A DNA stretch of 64,000 nucleotides from Bacteroidota bacterium (GTDB lineage: Bacteria; Bacteroidota; Bacteroidia; UKL13-3). The stretch is taken from contig CANJUD010000001.1 of the NCBI GenBank assembly GCA_947477885.1, forward strand, positions 482,632 to 546,631. Reading direction: 5' to 3'. This document shows, in pieces, positions 25,394 to 33,458 of the stretch. Position numbers and translations under genes: made by a program. The first letter of the stretch is position 1. Each line of letters opens with the position of its first letter. The notes beneath the pieces were generated by a model. It was not told the origin of the DNA and did no database searches. It saw only the letters and a program-made list of their open reading frames with translations.

Positions 25394-26402
25394 TTGCGGG
25401 CTTTTTATTGGGCAAATATATTTTTTCGTACACTAAAATCGCCAAGCAGGTAAAAGCTAATGTAGCCAAACAAGTAAGCATCATCATCAAAGACCTAATA
25501 GGATACGCTTTAAACTGCGAGGGTCCCGATTTGCTTACGATAAACTTATGCTGCACGTTGGCACTGGCATCAATACGGGCTTGGTCGTAAAATTTGCGAA
25601 GGTCAGATTCTTTTTCAAGTTCTAAAAAAACTGTTCTTGCCATCGTTTCAAATGAACGTCCGTACTTGGCCAAAAGCTGTTGTTGCAATTGCGTATTTGT
25701 ACCGTTCTTAAGCTGGATTTCTGTGAGCATTTTAGCTTGCTCCGATACATTGAAAACTCCCAAATCGCCGAGACGATTTAATGAATCATTATAGAATTTT
25801 ATTTCTGCACGTTTGGCTAAGTATGCTTCTTCTACTATTAACAATGCTTGTTTCGCAATCTGCCTTTGTATCTGTGTTTTCACTGAGTCCATGATATCCG
25901 AAATGCCATCAACCATTTTGGCGGCAAACAGCGGGTCTTCATCCAACACCGTGCATTCTATAGATGTAAACTCTGTACGTTTGAAACTCACTTTGCGGTC
26001 GTACATACGTCCCAATTTCACGTAGGCATATTCATCGTCTTTATCAATATGATAATGATTCAACAAATCGAAATGTTTCATCACCGCACCACGAGTCAAA
26101 TCGGAATTGAGAATTTGGAGCATCTCTTCTACCTGTACCTCAGTACCAAAAACCAAAGGGTCACTTTTGTCGCCCACATTGTCTTTTAAGAAACTGGCCG
26201 AGAATGAATTGTTCACGGTCGGATAAAAAATCATATTCGATTTATATAATGGTGTGATGAGCCACGGCCCTGTAGCTACTGCTGAAATAGCTGCTGCTAT
26301 AAGCACCACAATGATAATTTTTTTACGCCATTTCCACAATATTTGTATCATCTCAATCACATTGAAATGGTACTCCACTTGTTTGTTATTTTCAGTTGTC
26401 AT
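25377..26402 (-). CDS. Wzz-type polysaccharide chain-length determinant
   Basis: 341 residues with a membrane segment near each end (about 29-50: KIIIVVLIAAAISAVATGPW; about 305-325: MMMLTCLATLAFTCLAILVY) flanking a mainly helical periplasmic part, the Wzz/polysaccharide copolymerase layout. The Pro-rich motif usually near the second segment is replaced by SQFKAYPIRS. It should set polymer length for the adjacent ligase/polymerase-like protein, whose start overlaps its end. No tyrosine-kinase domain is fused. Confidence 0.87.
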   Translation of the reverse strand: MTTENNKQVEYHFNVIEMIQILWKWRKKIIIVVLIAAAISAVATGPWLITPLYKSNMIFYPTVNNSFSASFLKDNVGDKSDPLVFGTEVQVEEMLQILNSDLTRGAVMKHFDLLNHYHIDKDDEYAYVKLGRMYDRKVSFKRTEFTSIECTVLDEDPLFAAKMVDGISDIMDSVKTQIQRQIAKQALLIVEEAYLAKRAEIKFYNDSLNRLGDLGVFNVSEQAKMLTEIQLKNGTNTQLQQQLLAKYGRSFETMARTVFLELEKESDLRKFYDQARIDASANVQHKFIVSKSGPSQFKAYPIRSLMMMLTCLATLAFTCLAILVYEKIYLPNKKPAIATAA

Positions 26403-26545
26403 ATTTCGGGCAAAATTAGGACAAAATGATGCTTGACCAAGCCAAATGGAACAAGATTGTTAATACAGGCTAAATTACTGATTAATATTCACATAATCAG
26501 ATATATATTTTCCCAACGAACAACAATAAAGAAATTTAAGCCCTT

Positions 26546-28174
26546 TTATTGTTTTACAAATTTCATTTCGCAATCGCCTAACCTCATTATATATAAACCA
26601 CCTGGTAGCTTGTTAATATCTATCGTTTGTTGGGTTTGAGAAGGTAGCCAATTGTTTTGATAAACAGTTTCACCTAACATATTATAGATATTAAGCATTT
26701 CCTTTTTATTAGTTCTGTATTCAAGGGTAATAAGGTCGTTGGTGGGATTGGGATAAAGCGTAATATTTTTTGCAGATTGTATATTATTGACATCAATATT
26801 ATAATTGGGATTTGCTAATTTTACAAGTACAATTCTATCAGCACCATTGCCATAGTATTTTTGATTGTACAATATTGAATCATTTATTTGTAGCACATAA
26901 GTGTTCTCTCCATCTGAAGTTACAGTTCCGCTTAATTGAGGTAAGTCATTGCTCCAAAATTCTCTCGCAGAATATACATTAGCACTCTTGTCTAAGTACA
27001 TATTTAAAAAAGCTCTTTTGCTCACATTGAGAGCACCTATTTGGTAAGTACCCGCTGCATTGAAACATGAATATATATTGTTATCTTTTGTTGTTCCCAT
27101 GTTATAGTTGGTACCAAAATAGCCATTGGAATCTTTTGAAGTTATAGCCCATCTTATTGTTCCCAAAGTATCAAGCTTTAACCATATTGGGAAATGCTGA
27201 AAGGTTTTATAGTTATTCCCAGCAATATCTAATTTACCAAGAAAAATATAGGAGAAATATAAATTCTCGCTATTATCTACACATAAGGATTTGTAGAATA
27301 AATGATTGATTGCATATGTAGCTTTTGCCTGAAATCTTTCTAAAAAAACAAATTGCAAATCCTTATTAGCACATGCTACATAAAAGTCCTTTTCTACTGG
27401 ATTAAGAGTTGAGTCTGTAATATTAAATGTATCATACTTTATATTTGACTTTGAGTCTAATACATTAAAGATATATATATGGTTCCCGTTTGCTGAAACT
27501 GCTAAATTGCCAACACTGCTATTTATATTTGAATTTATTTTTAACACGCTGCCATTTTTATCAAATTTTGCTATTGATACTCCTTTCTTTTTCTGTAATG
27601 CTGTATCATTAACCATCGCTCCCAATATACTAGTTACAAGGTTTACATATATACTTCCATTGCTATCCGCCGCTAGTTTTACATCTACACCATTATGTGC
27701 ATATTTATGGCTTTTACTCCACAGCAAATTGCCTGCGGGGTCTATTTTAAGCAAAAACCCATTGGTGTACCAAATGGAATCCAATTTTACGCCTCCAGAT
27801 AGTTGTAATGTACTATTATAATTGCCAATTAGCACCACACACCCGTCCGAAGTGGTTATCATATCTTTTACTTCAAGTTCGTCACCTGCCTTCATGGTGT
27901 ATATCCATCTGAATATTCCATTTGAATCGAGTGACACAAGCACCATAGCTGTCTTTCTATCGTTTACTATCGCTTGGTTGTTTATTAATAAAGTATCTTT
28001 AATCTTTAATAGTTGAAATGCATTCCCTTTTGAATCAATGACTGAAGGGTAAAAAGAGTTTTTATAAATGGATTGACTACTTGCTCCTTTAAATTCGTAC
28101 AGCCATTTAATGTCTTGACCATTTAGGTTAGTACAAAACAAAATTAGTATATAAAAGAATATTGTTTTTTTCAT
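26546..28174 (-). CDS. Secreted beta-propeller-like protein with T9SS tail
   Basis: 542 residues with signal peptide (KKTIFFYILILFCTNLNGQ). Repeated segments of the type GxxLWxxxxxxxNG...DSNGxIYV (for example LKIDPAGNLLWSKSHKYAHN and LAADSNGSIYVNLVT) are like SBBP/delta-60-type propeller repeats. The end is a type A T9SS tail (ITLYPNPTNDLITLEY ... GGLYIMRLGDCEMKFVKQ). It is probably surface-attached. It is followed by 143 bases of spacer before the wzz-like gene. No enzymatic motif is seen. Confidence 0.82.
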   Translation of the reverse strand: MKKTIFFYILILFCTNLNGQDIKWLYEFKGASSQSIYKNSFYPSVIDSKGNAFQLLKIKDTLLINNQAIVNDRKTAMVLVSLDSNGIFRWIYTMKAGDELEVKDMITTSDGCVVLIGNYNSTLQLSGGVKLDSIWYTNGFLLKIDPAGNLLWSKSHKYAHNGVDVKLAADSNGSIYVNLVTSILGAMVNDTALQKKKGVSIAKFDKNGSVLKINSNINSSVGNLAVSANGNHIYIFNVLDSKSNIKYDTFNITDSTLNPVEKDFYVACANKDLQFVFLERFQAKATYAINHLFYKSLCVDNSENLYFSYIFLGKLDIAGNNYKTFQHFPIWLKLDTLGTIRWAITSKDSNGYFGTNYNMGTTKDNNIYSCFNAAGTYQIGALNVSKRAFLNMYLDKSANVYSAREFWSNDLPQLSGTVTSDGENTYVLQINDSILYNQKYYGNGADRIVLVKLANPNYNIDVNNIQSAKNITLYPNPTNDLITLEYRTNKKEMLNIYNMLGETVYQNNWLPSQTQQTIDINKLPGGLYIMRLGDCEMKFVKQ

Positions 28175-28342
28175 AATAATAGGTGGATTTTATTTGTATA
28201 TTTATGATAATTCACTGCAAAACTTCCATTTAATTTTGCCTTTAGTCGATGAAAATAATATAAACTGCAAATCATAATGTATTTATTTTTATCAAACATC
28301 GACCAAAGCAAAATTTTGAAAGTTAAATTGCATGAATGCTTT

Positions 28343-28774
28343 TTATGGACATCTACCAGGTTTACTACTTGTGAAATAGGCTTTGCCAAGCACACACTTA
28401 ACATTAAATACAGCACAGCAGGCCTTGCTGCAGCTGAGTGGAGGGCATTGTGGGCAACATATTTCACCACCAGTAACATCTACTCCGCCATATTTAATTT
28501 TATATTTATTTGGACAAGGGGCATTAGGGTCACAAGCACACCAAATATTATTTGTAACTAATACAGTGTTAATACTTGGAGTAGCCCAATGACCTGGTGT
28601 CAATGTCGCATTTTTGGATTCTATTAAATTACCATTGCAATCGTACGCCTCAATTGTAATAGCTACATTACAATCAATAGCATTTTCAACTATTACACTT
28701 GCACATTGAGCTTTTGTATATAAAGTACCGAAAACAATCAGTACCAATAAAATTAATGATTTTACCTTTTTCAT
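28343..28774 (-). CDS. Small Cys-rich secreted protein
   Basis: 143 residues with a clear signal peptide (KKVKSLILLVLIVFGTLYTK-AQ). The mature protein has about 13 cysteines, including EICCPQCPP, SCSKACC and a final PGRCP, and a beta-rich first half (VAITIEAYDCNGNLIES). Disulfides are likely. It shares Cys-pair style with the secreted protein at 11672-12436, but I see no clear homology. It lies upstream of, and in the same direction as, the T9SS gene at 26546-28174. No family recognised. Confidence 0.75.
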   Translation of the reverse strand: MKKVKSLILLVLIVFGTLYTKAQCASVIVENAIDCNVAITIEAYDCNGNLIESKNATLTPGHWATPSINTVLVTNNIWCACDPNAPCPNKYKIKYGGVDVTGGEICCPQCPPLSCSKACCAVFNVKCVLGKAYFTSSKPGRCP

Positions 28775-28901
28775 TTTTAAAATATTAAAAAATGCCTACT
28801 CTAATCCCTTTTCGGCAGACGGTAGCTGTTTTTATTGTGACAACTAAACAAGCAATGCGATAGTTTTCGCTATGTAAAAAGAATTTTGCTGTTGTGTTTA
28901 T

Positions 28902-28932
28902 TTGGGTTAATAGATAGTTTTTTCTACCTTTG
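28902..28932 (+). promoter_or_regulatory. Bacteroidota-type promoter of an orphan transcript
   Basis: TTG at 28902-28904, 20-base spacer, TACCTTTG at 28925-28932: a full match to TTG-N19-21-TAnnTTTG. No coding frame follows; a hairpin and a terminator do. Confidence 0.65.
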
Positions 28933-28937
28933 CCCCG

Positions 28938-29025
28938 TCTACGCTCTCATGTAGATGGCAAGGTATTTATTTATTTTGCTTCAAAGAGCAGCCCGTGGAT
29001 CGCAAGTCGGCGGGTTGCCTTTTTT
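28938..29025 (+). ncRNA. Candidate small RNA of about 88 nt
   Basis: Between a consensus promoter and an intrinsic terminator in a 678-base spacer. The predicted RNA begins with a hairpin (GTCTAC 28937-28942 with GTAGAT 28951-28956, extendable by GCC/GGC), then an AU-rich single-stranded stretch (GGTATTTATTTATTTTGC) and the terminator hairpin. No open frame of note lies inside. I do not recognise an Rfam family. Expression is not shown. Confidence 0.5.
28988..29025 (+). terminator. Intrinsic terminator of the candidate small RNA
   Basis: GCAGCCCG (28988-28995) pairs with CGGGTTGC (29011-29018), one G-U pair, 15-base loop, followed by six T's from 29020. Confidence 0.7.
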
Positions 29026-29402
29026 GTAGTTATATTTAATACGTATTTTTATTTAAAATAAGTCAAACCTAGTAGGAGTAAATCTACTAGCAGATAAAAT
29101 TCTAAATCAAAAAACGCTGCTGAGAAATGTTCAAAAAAAATTCATAGGCTTAGATAATGGTATATTTTAAGTATGTTTAAAAATTATTATATTCTACATA
29201 GTAAAGAATACAGAGGCAATCTTAGGAATTAAAATAATACAAAACAAATTTATTTTAAAATAAATTGCCCCCCCCCTTTACGCCAATAAGCATTACAGGA
29301 TATTGATTGGTTGGTTTTTAAGAATTATATGAATTTTATAGCTCTAATATTTTTCATTAATTTTCTTAAAAGTTAAATCTTTTGCTTACTTTCAAAAAAA
29401 AT
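29026..29402. other. Non-coding AT-rich spacer
   Basis: No gene seen. It holds an inverted repeat CTAGTAG/CTACTAG (29069-29090) and a run of nine C's (29268-29276), unusual in this AT-rich context and prone to slippage or sequencing error. Confidence 0.5.
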
Positions 29403-29432
29403 TTGCAATCCCAAAAGTATTCTCTACTTTTG
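29403..29432 (+). promoter_or_regulatory. Promoter of the TetR gene
   Basis: TTG at 29403-29405, 19-base spacer, TACTTTTG at 29425-29432, matching the Bacteroidota consensus. A 16-bp palindrome begins at the next base. Confidence 0.7.
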
Positions 29433-29448
29433 CCTAACACTTGTTAGG
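29433..29448. promoter_or_regulatory. TetR operator candidate CCTAACACTTGTTAGG
   Basis: A perfect 16-bp palindrome placed directly after the -7 box, over the expected transcription start, and four bases before the TetR ATG. Binding here would block initiation. The inner CTAACACTTGTTAG agrees at 12 of 14 positions with CNAACGNNCGTTNG, the consensus I recall for the TetR-type phenylacetate repressor PaaR of Thermus. Confidence 0.65.
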
Positions 29449-29452
29449 GTAC

Positions 29453-30028
29453 ATGGTAGATCGTCGTCGTCAACAGATAATAGAAATGGCCTGTAAACGC
29501 TTTGCTGACAAAGGTTTCATTGGTTCGTCGATGCGTGATTTGGCGGCCGATATGGGACTGGAAGCCGCTTCGCTCTATACCTATATAAAATCGAAAGACG
29601 ACCTGTTGGAAGATATTTGTTTCAGTATCGGCAACAAACTAATAAATGCCATAGCCGAAGTAAATGATATATATTTTAATGCTGAAGAAAAACTGAGGAT
29701 GGCCATCAAAAATCATGTAGAAATTATATGTGCCAATCCACAAGCATCTAAAGTATTTACCCACGAGTGGCGTCATCTGCAAGAAGCAAAAAAAACTGAG
29801 TTCATTACCCTGAGAAACCAATACGAACAAGGAATTACAGAAATAATAGATACAGGAATAACAGAACAAATATTTATAGAAGACGATAAAAGATTTGCAG
29901 TGCTCACTATATTGTCAGCTGTAAATTGGATATCGGAATGGTATAACCCACAAGGCAAAATGAAACCCAACGAAATAGCACAGAAACTAGCAGACTTTGT
30001 GTTTACTGGATTAAAGAAAACAATATAG
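29453..30028 (+). CDS. TetR-family regulator, likely of phenylacetate genes (PaaR-like)
   Basis: 191 residues from the ATG at 29453 (a TTG at 29441 lies inside the operator-like palindrome). The N-terminal HTH is clear: RRQQIIEMACKRFADKGFIG, then SSMRDLAADMGLEAASLYTY and IKSKDDLL. The C-terminal ligand domain resembles TetR_C_33-type regulators. It is directly upstream of paaA in the same direction, so it probably responds to phenylacetyl-CoA and represses itself and perhaps the paa genes. The paaA upstream region itself holds no copy of the palindrome, so control may be through readthrough from the tetR promoter. Confidence 0.88.
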   Translation: MVDRRRQQIIEMACKRFADKGFIGSSMRDLAADMGLEAASLYTYIKSKDDLLEDICFSIGNKLINAIAEVNDIYFNAEEKLRMAIKNHVEIICANPQASKVFTHEWRHLQEAKKTEFITLRNQYEQGITEIIDTGITEQIFIEDDKRFAVLTILSAVNWISEWYNPQGKMKPNEIAQKLADFVFTGLKKTI

Positions 30029-30115
30029 TAAACAGTAGCCAGTAATCAGTAGTCAGTTTGCTGACGCCGAATGGCACTGATTACTTACTACTGATTACTT
30101 ACCACTAAAAATAAA
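30029..30115. repeat. Degenerate CAGTAGTCAGT repeats with inverted halves
   Basis: The tetR-paaA spacer contains AACAGTAGCCAGTAATCAGT then AGTCAG, and after TTGCTGACGCCGAATGG the opposite-sense CTGATTACTTACTACTGATT then ACTTACCACT. The halves can pair. Related tracts lie at 16357-16405 and 38428-38452. Confidence 0.6.
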
Positions 30116-30151
30116 TCATTCAATAAAAAATCGTTAAATCATTAAATAATT

Positions 30152-31141
30152 ATGTACGGCAACGCATACATCGACCCCAATGAAAAAATGCCTTCGTTCT
30201 TAGAAGGTGAAGACTTGCAAAAGTTAGAAGAATTTGAAGCACGCATTACAGGCGGCGACAAAATTGAACCAATGGACTGGATGCCACGGGAATACCGGAA
30301 GCAACTCATCCGTATGATAGAGCAGCACGCACACAGCGAAGTGATAGGTGCTTTGCCTGAGGGAACATGGATTACACGTGCTCCGGGATTTCGCCGCAAA
30401 TTATCATTGATGGCAAAAGTTCAGGACGAAATGGGGCATGCGCAACTATTATACTCAGCTGCTGAAACCCTTGGTAAAAGCCGCGAAGCAATGATCGATG
30501 ATTTGTTGACCGGTAAATCGAAATATAGTAATGTATTTAATTACCCTGCCGTTACTTGGGCTGATACTGCTGTGATAGCTTGGCTAATTGATGCAGGTGC
30601 GATCGTAAACCAAGTGGCAAATAGCAAAGGAAGTTATGGTCCTTATTGCCGTGCATTGGAACGTATATGTTCTGAAGAATCTTTTCATTTAAAATATGGA
30701 CACGATGTAGTGGTGCATTTGGCAACAGGAACCAAAACCCAAAGACAAATGGTACAAGAAGCATTGACCCGTTGGTGGCCGCCCATCATGCATTTCTTTG
30801 GCCCATCGGATAAAGAAAGTGTGCATGGTGCAATACTGATGAAATGGAAAGTAAAAATGGCAAGCAATGATGATATGCGTAACCAATTTCTCAATATGTA
30901 TGTCCCTAAAATTTGGGACCTAGGCTTGGTATTACCTGACCCTGCTTTTAAGAAAAACGAAACCACTGGAAAATGGGAATATACTGAGCCCGATTGGGAT
31001 GAATTTAAACGCGTAATTAATGGCGATGGTCCTTGCAATAAAGAAAGATTGGCCGTGCGTAAATGGGCCGAGACCGAAGGATCATGGGTGCGTCGTGCCT
31101 TAAACACCAAGGAATCTGCATATGTAGTTCCTCTTGCATAA
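30152..31141 (+). CDS. paaA: Phenylacetyl-CoA 1,2-epoxidase, catalytic subunit A
   Basis: 329 residues, normal PaaA length. A ferritin-like diiron protein: candidate iron ligands lie in MIEQHAHSEVIG, VQDEMGHAQLL (ExxH) and CSEESFHLKYGHDV (ExxH). PaaA holds the diiron site that epoxidises the ring of phenylacetyl-CoA, the committed step of aerobic phenylacetate breakdown, as a heterotetramer with PaaC. Its operon is unusual: two unrelated exported-protein genes separate it from paaB and paaC, and no paaE reductase or paaD is nearby. Confidence 0.96.
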   Translation: MYGNAYIDPNEKMPSFLEGEDLQKLEEFEARITGGDKIEPMDWMPREYRKQLIRMIEQHAHSEVIGALPEGTWITRAPGFRRKLSLMAKVQDEMGHAQLLYSAAETLGKSREAMIDDLLTGKSKYSNVFNYPAVTWADTAVIAWLIDAGAIVNQVANSKGSYGPYCRALERICSEESFHLKYGHDVVVHLATGTKTQRQMVQEALTRWWPPIMHFFGPSDKESVHGAILMKWKVKMASNDDMRNQFLNMYVPKIWDLGLVLPDPAFKKNETTGKWEYTEPDWDEFKRVINGDGPCNKERLAVRKWAETEGSWVRRALNTKESAYVVPLA

Positions 31142-31189
31142 TTAATAAATTAATTAAACTTATATATAATAAAACCTAATAACAACAAC

Positions 31190-32566
31190 ATGAAAAAAAT
31201 CACACTTTACATCATTGCACTTTTTATCACAACCAGTGCATGGGCTCAAATCCCAAACGCTTCATTCGAAAACTGGGGCAAGGATTCTTCTGGAACATTG
31301 GACAAATGGATAATACTTGGCGATGCTTCTAAGACATCACAATCACATACAGGTGCTACTGCTATTTTGCTTAAACATACTGCATTTAGTGGGAACCAAT
31401 CTTACCTAGCCTATGGGGCACAAGGTTTAGGCGGATGGCCTTATGTGGGCAGACCTGATACACTTTCATTTTTTGCAAAAGGCAGTATAGCAGCGGGCGA
31501 TAGTGTTCAAGCAGTCGTTTCATTTGGAAAGGCTGGTTCGCCCATAGGAGTTGTTTATGTTAATTTTTCGGTAAGTGATAGTATTAATTTTACTGAGATA
31601 AAAATCCCAATTAGTTTTTATGTTCCTATAATAAAATCAGACACTACAGGTATCTATTTCTTGATAGGTCAGGTTGATTCACTAAATAGTTGGATAATTA
31701 TTGACGATGTAAAGTTAACCAAAGCCGGAGCAACAGAAGGTACTGTCGACAATCCTGGTTTTGAAACCTGGAATTTGGCTGATGCACTAACAGGTTGGTC
31801 TACTAGTAATGAAATTACTAAAGCTTTAGGAAACCCTATAATCTTGGTTGAAAAAACTAGCGATGCAAAAGATGGAAGTGCTGCAATAAAATTGACCAAT
31901 AAAAATCTGAGCGGATTTGGTGTATTCCCCGCACTTGCAGTTACGGGCATTGTGGATATTAATGCTAATGGCCTTGTCCCTGCTTTTTCAGTTAATAAAA
32001 GATTTCTAAATATGACTGGCTATTTTAAATATGCACCTGCAAGTGGTGATACTTGCAAATTTCAATTACTATTATATAAAGATGGCCTACAAGTGGGAAT
32101 GGGTGAATACCTCTCAGCAACAAATACCTCCACATATACAAAGTTCAATGCACCTGTAAAATATGAAAGTTCGTTTAGTGGAATTCCTGATAGTGCTACT
32201 GTTGTAATATTTGCTGGTAGCGAAAACGGTAACCCTCAAGCTGGCTCAGTTTTATATACCGACCAACTTGAATTAAATGATATCAATGCGATTTCAAATC
32301 CAGAAAACAATATACAAACTAATATATTCCCCAACCCAGCTAATAACAATATAATACTTGATCTGAATAGTTTAAATACAGCCAATGTATATATACAATT
32401 ATTAGATATTTCGGGCAAACAAATCAAAGAAATCTACAATGGAAAAATCGGGTCGGGATATACAAAAATAGCTGCAAATATTGCTGATGTTCCTGCTGGA
32501 ATATATATAGTAAAAATTAGTAATAATGGTTTTATACAAACCAATAAATTGCAAATTGTGAAGTGA
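31190..32566 (+). CDS. T9SS-exported protein with duplicated carbohydrate-binding-like domain
   Basis: 458 residues with signal peptide (KKITLYIIALFITTSAWAQ). Two similar halves: IPNASFENWGKDSSGTLDKW ... (about 20-180) and VDNPGFETWNLADALTGW ... (about 187-360), each a jelly-roll-like PCMD/CBM-type domain found in Bacteroidota surface proteins. A type A T9SS tail ends the protein (TNIFPNPANNNI ... PAGIYIVKISN ... KLQIVK). It sits inside the paa operon, 48 bases after paaA, which is not its expected place; its link to phenylacetate use is unknown. Its stop overlaps a GTG that may begin the next gene. Confidence 0.85.
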   Translation: MKKITLYIIALFITTSAWAQIPNASFENWGKDSSGTLDKWIILGDASKTSQSHTGATAILLKHTAFSGNQSYLAYGAQGLGGWPYVGRPDTLSFFAKGSIAAGDSVQAVVSFGKAGSPIGVVYVNFSVSDSINFTEIKIPISFYVPIIKSDTTGIYFLIGQVDSLNSWIIIDDVKLTKAGATEGTVDNPGFETWNLADALTGWSTSNEITKALGNPIILVEKTSDAKDGSAAIKLTNKNLSGFGVFPALAVTGIVDINANGLVPAFSVNKRFLNMTGYFKYAPASGDTCKFQLLLYKDGLQVGMGEYLSATNTSTYTKFNAPVKYESSFSGIPDSATVVIFAGSENGNPQAGSVLYTDQLELNDINAISNPENNIQTNIFPNPANNNIILDLNSLNTANVYIQLLDISGKQIKEIYNGKIGSGYTKIAANIADVPAGIYIVKISNNGFIQTNKLQIVK

Positions 32567-32594
32567 TAAAATACATCAATATATTTTCTTTTTT

Positions 32595-33080
32595 TTGTTG
32601 ATGTTGATAGTTACCAAAACTACTTGTAAACGCATTACTGCTGCTGATCCCACAACGGGTATTACTTATAAGGTATTGTTTGAATTGGCAAGCTATTCGG
32701 GCTTGTTTTATTATCAAAATAATGCCAGTTATATAGCATCTGACCCATCATGCCCGCATGATAAATTCATGCGGGTTAATGTTAACGCTAAGGCTTCTTC
32801 TGCTTTGGTATCTGATGGAAAACTTCCTCCTAGTGGTAACTTTCCCGATTCGTCATTAATAGTAAAAGAAATAAGTTCAGCACAAGCTGGTTCCTTAAAG
32901 CTATATGCAGTAATGTATAAAATGCCAAAAGCTTCAAATGCAGGCAGTGGTTGGGTGTGGGCTGAATACAAATCAGGCGGTAGTGCACAAACAGCAGCAA
33001 AGGATAAAGGTGCAAAATGCATTATTTGCCACAATACAAGCAAACAAAGAGACGTAGTAAAAATATTCGATTTACATTGA
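32595..33080 (+). CDS. P460-like c-type cytochrome, N-terminus disrupted at a T8 tract
   Basis: 161 residues as read from a TTG (or 159 from the ATG at 32601). The C-terminus GSGWVWAEYKSGG ... KGAKCIICHNTSKQRDVVKI carries a CxxCH haem site in the cytochrome P460 pattern. Such haem needs export, but this frame has no complete signal peptide. A GTG at 32563 overlapping the previous stop (GTGA) opens a frame reading IKYINIFSFF, which then stops after a run of eight T's (32589-32596). With nine T's it would join this frame and give a proper leader. So the gene is either frameshifted, slippage-controlled or affected by a sequence error. Confidence 0.65.
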   Translation: MLMLIVTKTTCKRITAADPTTGITYKVLFELASYSGLFYYQNNASYIASDPSCPHDKFMRVNVNAKASSALVSDGKLPPSGNFPDSSLIVKEISSAQAGSLKLYAVMYKMPKASNAGSGWVWAEYKSGGSAQTAAKDKGAKCIICHNTSKQRDVVKIFDLH

Positions 33081-33090
33081 TATATATAAT

Positions 33091-33453
33091 ATGAACAAAT
33101 CCATAGACCCGAGGGTAAACCGATTAAATTTCCCAGAAGAAATTACCGAAAAAAAACAACTTGACCAATGGGAAACTTGGGAAGTTTTTCACCAACGCAA
33201 ACGCGGTGAACAGCACGAACATGCAGGTATTGTGCACGCACCCAATGCCGAAATGGCATTGGTAATGGCGAAGGAAACTTTTGGCCGCCGCGGGCATACT
33301 GCCAATATATGGGTAGTGCAATCCATACATGTGCATAGTACAGGATATGATGATGATGATATGTTTTCAACTACTCCCGAGAAAATATATAGAGAGGCGG
33401 GAGGATATAAAGTGATGGAGAAAATAAATAAGTATAAAAAAGAACAACAATAA
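33091..33453 (+). CDS. paaB: Phenylacetyl-CoA 1,2-epoxidase subunit B
   Basis: 120 residues. It has the PaaB core WETWEVFHQRKRGEQHEHAG and IVHAPNAEMALVMAKETFGR followed by IWVVQS. PaaB bridges PaaAC subunits in the epoxidase complex. It is somewhat longer than E. coli PaaB because of a C-terminal tail with YREAGGYKVMEKI. It lies 10 bases after the P460-like gene and five bases before paaC. Confidence 0.95.
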   Translation: MNKSIDPRVNRLNFPEEITEKKQLDQWETWEVFHQRKRGEQHEHAGIVHAPNAEMALVMAKETFGRRGHTANIWVVQSIHVHSTGYDDDDMFSTTPEKIYREAGGYKVMEKINKYKKEQQ

Positions 33454-33458
33454 TATAT

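Noticed and set aside
28938-29025. tRNA gene in the promoter-terminator unit
   Set aside because: No T-loop GGTTCGAATCC-type sequence, no cloverleaf, and no acceptor stem.
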